The translations under genes and the position numbers were made by a program. A stretch of 64,000 nt of DNA from Streptomyces sp. NBC_01669 (lineage in GTDB: Bacteria > Actinomycetota > Actinomycetes > Streptomycetales > Streptomycetaceae). Of the stretch, positions 58,715-64,000 are shown piece by piece (within the stretch, counting starts at the first letter, position 1; each line of letters begins with the position of its first letter). Location of the stretch: the NCBI RefSeq assembly GCF_026339735.1, contig NZ_JAPEQG010000002.1, positions 992,001 to 1,056,000 of the forward strand. Reading direction: 5' to 3'. The notes beneath the pieces are model-generated. The model had not been told where the DNA came from. It saw only the letters and a program-made list of their open reading frames with translations, and ran no database searches.

Positions 58715-59383
58715 TCAGGCAGGGTCGACCAGCCGGTAGCCGATCCCGCGGACGGTCTGGATCGGGTCCGGGGGACCGAGCCTGCGGCGGAGTCGGCCGA
58801 TCAGCCTGTCGACCGCGTGGGATTCCGGCTGGTGCTGTTCGCCGGCGCAGCACTTGGCCAGTTGGTCACGGGTGACCAGCGCGCCGCCGGCCAGCATCAG
58901 AGCCTGAAGGACCGCAGCCTCCGTGACGGTCAAGGACAGCGGTACCCCGGCGCGGGTGAACCGGCCGTCGTGTCGGCCCCGTTGCAGGTCACCGACGCGT
59001 AGCCGGGATGCCTGGGCGGGAACCACGGGGGCGCGGCAGAGGATACGCATCCGGGTGGCCAGTTCGGCGGTATTGAAGGGCTTGACCAGGTAGTCGTCCG
59101 CGCCCTGCTCGATAAGGGCCGCCCGTTCGGCGTGCGAATCGAGCGCGGTGAGCATCAGGACCGGGCGGGTCCAGCCGGCCCGGCGGTGGGCTGCGACCAG
59201 GCGGAGGACGTCACCGTCGGGCTGCGCCCGGTCGGCCACAAGGCCGTGATAGGCGGTGCCACCCAACTTGTGGCCGGCGTCGATGAGGTCGGCGGCCACG
59301 TCGACGTCGAAGCTGATCCGGCGCAGGCACCCGGAAATCACTGCCGCAAGCTCCGAGTCGTGCTGCACGACGAGTATGCGCAT
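58715..59383 (-). CDS. OmpR/PhoB-type response regulator, orphan
   Basis: A 222-residue two-domain regulator. In the receiver domain (about 1-120) the phospho-acceptor Asp is in YHGLVADRAQPDGDVLRLVA; Thr (MLTALD) and Lys (YLVKPFN) are conserved. The acidic pocket at the start reads VVQHDSELA, with one of the usual two Asp replaced. The C-terminal winged helix has VTEAAVLQALMLAGGALVTR and VDRLIGRLRRRLG. No sensor kinase gene is adjacent. ATG 59383 starts the receiver strand directly. Phosphorylation may be weak. Confidence 0.87.
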   Translation of the reverse strand: MRILVVQHDSELAAVISGCLRRISFDVDVAADLIDAGHKLGGTAYHGLVADRAQPDGDVLRLVAAHRRAGWTRPVLMLTALDSHAERAALIEQGADDYLVKPFNTAELATRMRILCRAPVVPAQASRLRVGDLQRGRHDGRFTRAGVPLSLTVTEAAVLQALMLAGGALVTRDQLAKCCAGEQHQPESHAVDRLIGRLRRRLGPPDPIQTVRGIGYRLVDPA

Positions 59384-59614
59384 GTCATCCGACACTAGGC
59401 GGTGAGCGCCAGGGGCGCATGCCCCGCGGTGAGCGGCAGGAGAATGTGGCTGGATCCGGCGCGGGCTCTGCGCAGGACGGCGGCGGCTTCCTCGATCTCG
59501 GCCGAAACGGGAGATCACGGCAGCTGCGGAACTCTCGTGGCAAGCAGTCTCGCCGGACAGCTCGGCGGTGAGCGTGCGCTGCTGCGCGCTGACGTTGCCC
59601 GGGGCCCCGTTCCG
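59384..59614. other. Intergenic with an unidentified C-terminal fragment
   Basis: On the minus strand AEIEEAAAVLRRARAGSSHI then LLPLTAGHAPLALTA and stop (at 59398) looks like a real protein tail. It is cut by a stop upstream, and I cannot name it. Confidence 0.35.
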
Positions 59615-60004
59615 TCAGCGGACCAGGCCCGTGGCGCCGTTCGATGAGGGCGCCGGGTCGATCCGTATCGTCGCGGCGTGTGCCGCGGGGCTCGCGGCGA
59701 GGGGGCCGGCCGCCTGTCCGTACTTGTTCCGGTAGGCGGCGTCGATCTCGGAGGCGGGCCTGGTGTCACGGGTTTCCAGGAGGACGTCGCGGGTGACGGC
59801 CCCCACCCGGATCTGTCCGTGGCTGTGCTTCTGCGCCGCCTGGTACCAGCGGGACCGTACCCCTCGGTAGGCGCGGACATACAGCTCGCCGCGGACCAGG
59901 ACCATACCGATCTCCACGCCGGGGTGACCGTCGTCCCCGGCGGTCAGGACGAGGGATTCGGACCCGGTGAGAAGGGCGAGATCTTCGGGTGTCCAGGTCG
60001 TCAT
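59615..60004 (-). CDS. DUF2255-family protein
   Basis: A 129-residue protein of the DUF2255 (split-barrel flavin-like) family: TWTPEDLALLTGSESLVLTA, VRGELYVRAYRGVRSRWYQA, ETRDTRPASEIDAAYRNKYG. Members resemble small nitroreductase/FMN-binding proteins but are uncharacterised. Its ATG overlaps the stop of the XRE regulator gene as ATGA, so it is translated after the regulator. Both are divergent from the dienelactone-hydrolase-like gene. Confidence 0.86.
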   Translation of the reverse strand: MTTWTPEDLALLTGSESLVLTAGDDGHPGVEIGMVLVRGELYVRAYRGVRSRWYQAAQKHSHGQIRVGAVTRDVLLETRDTRPASEIDAAYRNKYGQAAGPLAASPAAHAATIRIDPAPSSNGATGLVR

Positions 60005-60879
60005 CGCGTCAGGTCCTCCGTCCGGTCGGTGCTCGGTTGCCGGGTGGTCCATGAGGTGAGGATGCGCAGGGCGTCGTGGGAGGGGCTGCCGGGTTCGGCG
60101 GTCAGGATCATCAGGCGCTGTCCGGAGCCGTCGGGGCTGGTCCAGGTGTCGCAGTCGAGGGTGAGGTCACCCATCAGGTGGTGGCGGTAGTGCTTGGTGC
60201 CGTAACTGGCGGTGTTGACGCGGTGTTCGGCCCACCAGGTGCGGAAGTCGGGGTCCTGGAGGGACAGTTCGCCGACGAGCTGGGCGAGGTCGGGATCGTC
60301 GGGGTCGGCCGCGGCCTCCATGCGCAGCGCGGCGACGGCTTCCCGGGCGTCGTGGGCCCAGTCCTGGTGCAGCTGCCGGACCACCGGGTTCGTGAACAGC
60401 AGCCGCATGTAGTTGCGCCGGTGGGCAGGGATGGCGGCGAAGTCGGTGTAGAGGGCTACGGCGGCGGGGTTCCAGGCCAGGATGTCCAGGCGTTTGCCAA
60501 GGACGAGCGCGGGGGTTTCGGTGAGCTGGTCGAGCAGACGTCGCATGGCGGGACGCAGGCGTTGGGCGGGTCGGCGGCGGCGTGGGTGGGCGTCGGTTCG
60601 GCCGGCGAGTTCGTAGAGGTATCTCTGCTGGTCGTCGTCGAGGCGCAGGGCGCGGGCCAGGGTGGTGAGCACGGGTACGGATGCCCGGACGCGGCCCTGT
60701 TCCAGTCGTGTGTAGTAGTCCACGCTGATGGCGGCGAGCTGGGCGACCTCCTCGCGGCGCAGTCCGGCGACTTTGCGGGAAGAGTCCGTCTCGGGAAGGC
60801 CGCACTCCCGCGGTGTCAGCTGGGCCCGGCGGGCCTTGAGGAAGGCGCCCAGCGCCCGGGAGTCGGAGTCTGAAGTCAT
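60001..60879 (-). CDS. XRE/MmyB-type regulator with ligand-binding domain
   Basis: A 292-residue HTH_31/MmyB protein. ALGAFLKARRAQLTPRECGL lies at about 8-27, then VAGLRREEVAQLAAISVDYYT and LEQGRVRASVPVLTTLARAL. The C-terminal MmyB-like ligand domain shows LDILAWNPAAVALYTDF and PVVRQLHQDW. It is thought to respond to a hydrophobic small molecule and to control its divergent neighbours, here the DLH-like hydrolase. ATG 60879 follows GGAGAG. An in-frame ATG at 60894 is less likely. Confidence 0.88.
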   Translation of the reverse strand: MTSDSDSRALGAFLKARRAQLTPRECGLPETDSSRKVAGLRREEVAQLAAISVDYYTRLEQGRVRASVPVLTTLARALRLDDDQQRYLYELAGRTDAHPRRRRPAQRLRPAMRRLLDQLTETPALVLGKRLDILAWNPAAVALYTDFAAIPAHRRNYMRLLFTNPVVRQLHQDWAHDAREAVAALRMEAAADPDDPDLAQLVGELSLQDPDFRTWWAEHRVNTASYGTKHYRHHLMGDLTLDCDTWTSPDGSGQRLMILTAEPGSPSHDALRILTSWTTRQPSTDRTEDLTR

Positions 60880-61074
60880 GCTCTCCAGTGTCATTGCGCC
60901 ACGAGGACCACGGCACATGTTTGAGGGGGCAAGTTCTTTCCCAGGCAGAAACCTGGCTCTCCCGCTCGTGTGGAGACTGACGGAACGTGGATGTGTGCCC
61001 GGCAGGGTGCGGGCCCCGGGTCCGCCGCGCGGGTGCGTTACGACACATCATCACCGTCTCACGGAGAGTCCCTC

Positions 61075-61998
61075 ATGGCCCAGACCACCGTCAGCTTCGA
61101 CAGCGCCGGCATCCCGCTCGTCGGCCACCTCCACACCCCCGACACGCCGGCGTCGGGTCCGCGGCCGGCACTCGTGGTCGGTCACCCCGGCACCAGCGTG
61201 AAGGAACAGACCTCCGGCACGTACGCGCAGCTGATGGCCGAGCGCGGTTTCGTCGCCCTCGCCTTCGACGCCGCCTACCAGGGCGAGTCCGGTGGCCTGC
61301 CGCGCGGTTTGGAGGACCCGGCCCAGCGGGTGGAGGACTTCAAGGCCGCCGTCTCCTACCTCACCACCCTCGACGAGGTCGACGCCGACCGTATCGGCCT
61401 GCTGGGCATCTGCGCCTCCGGCAGCTACTCGCTGGCCGCCACCGGCGGCGACCATCGCGTCAAGGCCGTGGCCACCGTGTCCACCGCCGAGCCCGCCCGC
61501 CAGTTCCGTCTCGGCGCCGACGGCACCCAGAACCCGGCTGTCTTCCAGGCCCTGCTGGACGCCGCCGCAGCGGCTCGCAGCGCCGCCGCACGCGGCGAGG
61601 ACCCCGGCACGATGACCATGTTCCTGGAGACCGCCGAGCAGGCCCGCGCGCTCGGCGGCCAGCACGGCGTCGAAGGCTTCGAGTACTACTGCACCCCGCG
61701 CGGCCAGCACGAACGCTCCGCGAAGACCCTCGCCTGGGAGAGCATCGACAGGATGGCCTTCCACGACGCCTTCTTCGCCGTCCCGCTGATCGGCCCCCGC
61801 CCCATCCTCCAGATCATCGGCGAACGCGCCGTCACCGCCTGGATGGCCGTCGAGGCCCACCAGCGCGCCACCGGCCCCAAGGAGATCCACTGGATCAAGG
61901 GCGCCAGCCACGTCGACCTCTACGACAGGAAGGAGTACATCGACCCCGCCATCGACAAGCTCACCGACTTCTACACCACCCACCTCATCACCGACTGA
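61075..61998 (+). CDS. Alpha/beta hydrolase with Cys nucleophile (DLH-like)
   Basis: A 307-residue alpha/beta hydrolase. The nucleophile elbow GICASGSY at about residue 118 has Cys in place of Ser, as in dienelactone hydrolases. VVGHPGTSVKEQTSGTYAQL is near the start, and catalytic His is in IKGASHVDLYD near the end. Family relatives are annotated as DLH or YcjY-like. The substrate is unknown. ATG 61075 follows GGAGAG. It is divergent from the XRE-DUF2255 operon and probably regulated by it. Confidence 0.87.
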   Translation: MAQTTVSFDSAGIPLVGHLHTPDTPASGPRPALVVGHPGTSVKEQTSGTYAQLMAERGFVALAFDAAYQGESGGLPRGLEDPAQRVEDFKAAVSYLTTLDEVDADRIGLLGICASGSYSLAATGGDHRVKAVATVSTAEPARQFRLGADGTQNPAVFQALLDAAAAARSAAARGEDPGTMTMFLETAEQARALGGQHGVEGFEYYCTPRGQHERSAKTLAWESIDRMAFHDAFFAVPLIGPRPILQIIGERAVTAWMAVEAHQRATGPKEIHWIKGASHVDLYDRKEYIDPAIDKLTDFYTTHLITD

Positions 61999-62149
61999 TG
62001 AGCACTCCGCGACGGGTAACGACCTCGAGGATGTTGTCGGCCACCTGGAGACAGTCCTCGGGGGTGCGACGAGCGCCGGCGACCGCGTCGAAAGCACAGT
62101 GGCGGGACTGCCGTCGAGCGATCCAGCCGTCTATCCGGCGAGGGTCGGG

Positions 62150-62285
62150 GTGTAGGCGGGCGATGCCGAGCATGGCGTGATGGACGCCATCGCCTTCGAG
62201 ACGGCAGTCGCGGAGGATCTTCCGGGTCTTCATTCGGGCAAAAGCGTGCTCAACGCGGGCTCGGATCCGCTTGTGCCGTGGTCAC
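62150..62285 (-). pseudogene. IS5-family transposase fragment
   Basis: RIRARVEHAFARMKTRKILR then DCRLEGDGVHHAMLGIARLH matches the C-terminal catalytic Glu region (VEHAFARMK) of IS5-type transposases. Both ends are missing. Confidence 0.75.
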
Positions 62286-62480
62286 CGATCCCCGCCGGCA
62301 GGTGTCTGCTGGGTGGACGAGGGGTCCCCCATTCGGCCCGCAGTGGTTGCTGGTGCGGGTAGTTGGAGGTGGGCTGTCAGTGCGCCTGGCGATAGTCGCG
62401 GGCGCCAAGAGAGCGGGGCACCCCCTGCCGAACGAGCGGGGCCAGCCCCCCACCGACCCACATGAGACTTGGAGATTCCC

Positions 62481-62654
62481 ATGCCTTACCGCAAGGGACA
62501 GCACGTGGAGTACCGGGACCAGCAGGACGAGCTTCAGCGGGGCGAGATCCGCAGCGCCGAGGGCAGCGGGGCGCAGGCTCGCTACGCCGTCCAGAACGAG
62601 GCGACCATGCGCGAAGACAAGGTCAGCGAGAGCCAGATCGAGCGGGAACTGTAG
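62481..62654 (+). CDS. Small DUF2945/TUDOR-like protein
   Basis: A 57-residue protein starting MPYRKGQHVEYRD, the typical opening of DUF2945 (hypervirulence-associated TUDOR) proteins, with the second half QARYAVQNEATMREDKVSES. GGAG lies 7 bases before ATG 62481, and a perfect 16-bp stem hairpin follows the stop, so it looks like a real monocistronic gene. Function unknown. Confidence 0.7.
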   Translation: MPYRKGQHVEYRDQQDELQRGEIRSAEGSGAQARYAVQNEATMREDKVSESQIEREL

Positions 62655-62671
62655 TAACGGCCCTGCCGACA

Positions 62672-62712
62672 CAGCCCGCCGTTGCACCGAACCAAAGTGC
62701 AACGGCGGGCTG
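62672..62712 (+). terminator. Hairpin terminator after the small DUF2945-like gene
   Basis: Perfect 16-bp arms CAGCCCGCCGTTGCAC and its complement, with a 9-base loop, 18 bases after the stop. Confidence 0.85.
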
Positions 62713-62917
62713 CTGGATGTCCTGCAACAGCGAACATTGAAGCTCCGCCATCTTGAAGTGGCTGGTCAGCGGGGTGGCGTGACCTCGTTTCGGGGTGCTC
62801 GTGCTGGTCGTGGGCGGCAGTCTGTGTTGTAGATCGTCCGGCGGGGTGGTTTTGCCGATGAGTTCACCGTCCTCGAACGGTCTACCCAGCGACACGACCG
62901 TTCTCGACAGGAGTGCC

Positions 62918-63286
62918 ATGTCCACCATCCAGCCAGTGATCGTGACTGCCGACCAGGACGTTCTGCTCGGCTTCTATACGAAATTGTTCGGCGCTGAGGA
63001 GATCTTCCGGGTACCGGCGGAAGGCCCGGCCTTCTACCTCGGCTTGCGCATCGGCGACACCGACCTCGGGCTGGTGGCCAAGGAGAACCCGGGGACTGGG
63101 GCGGCGCCGCGGATCCTGCTCAGCATCGGTGTCGACGACGTCGACGAGACGCTCGGCCGGGTGGCGGCGCTGGGCGGCTCGGTCCGCAGCGGCCCCAACG
63201 ACATGCCGTGGGGACAGCGCGTCGCCCACATCCAGGACCCCGACGGCAACCCGGTTAACCTCACTCAGCCGATCCCGGCCCGGTGA
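62918..63286 (+). CDS. VOC (glyoxalase/bleomycin-resistance-like) family protein
   Basis: A 122-residue vicinal-oxygen-chelate protein: TIQPVIVTADQDVLLGFYTK, LFGAEEIFRVPAEGPAFYLG, and near the end GQRVAHIQDPDGNPVNLTQP, the classic DPDGNxxxL strand. The enzymatic class is not determinable. CAGGAG lies 5 bases before ATG 62918. Single gene. Confidence 0.87.
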   Translation: MSTIQPVIVTADQDVLLGFYTKLFGAEEIFRVPAEGPAFYLGLRIGDTDLGLVAKENPGTGAAPRILLSIGVDDVDETLGRVAALGGSVRSGPNDMPWGQRVAHIQDPDGNPVNLTQPIPAR

Positions 63287-63333
63287 CGCTGTTCCGGGGG
63301 CATGCGCTGATCGTGGGCTACCTGCGGTAGAGA

Positions 63334-64000
63334 TCAATTGCCTGTAGTGGCCTCGATGTTCGTCAGGACGAGCAGCACGCGAAACAGGTGGGTGGCGCGG
63401 GCGGGGTCAGTACGGAGCTTGGTGAGGATCCGCCAGTTCTTCAGGTGGGCAAAGCCGCGTTCGACGGGGACACGTCCGGCGGCCAGGACCCGGTTGGCCT
63501 CCTTCTCGGCGGATGCGAGCCTGCGGGCGCGGGTGGCCTTGAAGCCGGTGACGACCACGGGATCGTCCCCGTCGTCGTCCAGGCCGAGGAAGCCCAGGTC
63601 GGCCAGGGCGCCGAGGCCGGCAGCACGCAGGTGGGCCAGGATGCGGTCGCGGCGGGCGGCGGTGATGTCGTGGGTGCGGCCGGGCCGGGCGGCCGATATC
63701 CACACCAGACGGCCCCGCTCGTCGGTCAGTGCGAGGACGTGCAGGCCGTGGCGGCGATGCTTGCCGGAGTAGTTCGGGCGGTTCGCCTCTCCGGTACGGC
63801 GCTGGGTGGGGATGAGGGTGCCGTCGATCAGGACGACCTCGCCGCCCCGCCGGGCGATCTTCTTCAGGGCGCGGTCCAGGCGAGGGGCCTTCGCGGCCAG
63901 CAGGTGGATCAGCTCGTCGCGCCAGCGCCGGATGGTGGTGGCGGAGATGTCGTTGCCGCCGCCAATGTCGGCCAGGCGCCGATCGTGCCGCAGCACGGCC
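63334..64000 (-). CDS. IS5-family (DDE_Tnp_4) transposase, N-terminus cut by window edge
   Basis: About 220 residues. The first catalytic Asp lies in VVLIDGTLIPTQR, the second in ALADLGFLGLDDD and the Glu in VERGFAHLKNWRIL. The N-terminal helix-turn-helix is visible in SATTIRRWRDELI. The frame continues past 64000, so the start is outside the window. All catalytic residues are present, so it may be intact. It differs in sequence from the IS5 fragment at 62150. Confidence 0.88.
   Translation of the reverse strand, partial: AVLRHDRRLADIGGGNDISATTIRRWRDELIHLLAAKAPRLDRALKKIARRGGEVVLIDGTLIPTQRRTGEANRPNYSGKHRRHGLHVLALTDERGRLVWISAARPGRTHDITAARRDRILAHLRAAGLGALADLGFLGLDDDGDDPVVVTGFKATRARRLASAEKEANRVLAAGRVPVERGFAHLKNWRILTKLRTDPARATHLFRVLLVLTNIEATTGN

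Noticed and set aside
1..64000. Biosynthetic gene cluster or prophage
   Set aside because: No polyketide synthase, NRPS, terpene, lanthipeptide or phage structural genes were recognised. The neighbouring functions are unrelated small operons.

Overview
The window is about 70% G+C, with G/C-ending codons, GTG and TTG starts, 4-bp start/stop overlaps and several apparently leaderless genes. The protein families (GPP34, DUF5134, DUF2255, MmyB-like XRE and IclR regulators, ECF41 sigma factor) point to Streptomyces or a close actinomycete. Intact metabolic operons are embedded in a mosaic of broken transposases and gene fragments, as in a chromosome arm. I saw no rRNA, tRNA, CRISPR array or prophage.

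Layout. 1-3.4 kb: partial ArsR regulator, fused IS3-like and ISAs1 remnants, a small hypothetical gene, and a sigma-factor fragment fused to the start of a DUF5134 gene. 3.4-9.6 kb: a compact regulon around an ECF41 sigma factor (SigJ type): cupin, sigJ, a 59-codon small gene coupled to ohr, a ferredoxin, a fumarate-reductase-like flavoprotein and an NmrA/SDR protein. All six transcription units carry TGTCACA-N17-GTC(A/C) promoters, so this is the most system-like part of the window. 9.7-18.2 kb: broken IS630, SMI1/KNR4 remnant, TetR gene divergent from a Gly/His-repeat secreted protein, NTPase remnant, GPP34 protein, more fragments, and a TnpB-like RuvC gene with 21-bp terminal inverted repeats. 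18.3-22.6 kb: two copies of a thioredoxin-reductase-like/XRE-cupin divergon, each missing the half the other keeps, plus thioredoxin. 22.6-28.5 kb: saccharopine-dehydrogenase-like/TetR operon, TetR/DHA2 exporter pair and a second MFS transporter.

29-38 kb: histidine utilisation: IclR, hutH, permease, second IclR, hutC, hutU-hutG, with three different palindromic operators. hutI is not in the window. 38.3-41.9 kb: ArsR-MFS operon, Uma2 remnant and a SRPBCC/ArsR/SRPBCC operon, each with clear inverted-repeat operators. 42.7-48.8 kb: a kinase/M23-like/class III aminotransferase fusion, a DAO-family oxidase and an Lrp/AsnC regulator. This too was duplicated: the upstream copy has a truncated asnC and an intact aminotransferase, the downstream copy an intact asnC and only a 71-bp aminotransferase scar. 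49-54.6 kb: Imm1 remnant, lipoprotein, LysR/MFS pair and nitronate monooxygenase. 55.2-57 kb: a complete IS605-type element (tnpA, tnpB, end hairpins) that splits a membrane-protein gene. 57.9-64 kb: DUF1963 protein, orphan response regulator, XRE-DUF2255 pair divergent from a dienelactone-hydrolase-like protein, small DUF2945-like protein, VOC protein and IS5 transposases, the last cut by the window edge.

Putative operators were found by eye as inverted repeats beside regulator genes. Who binds them is inferred.
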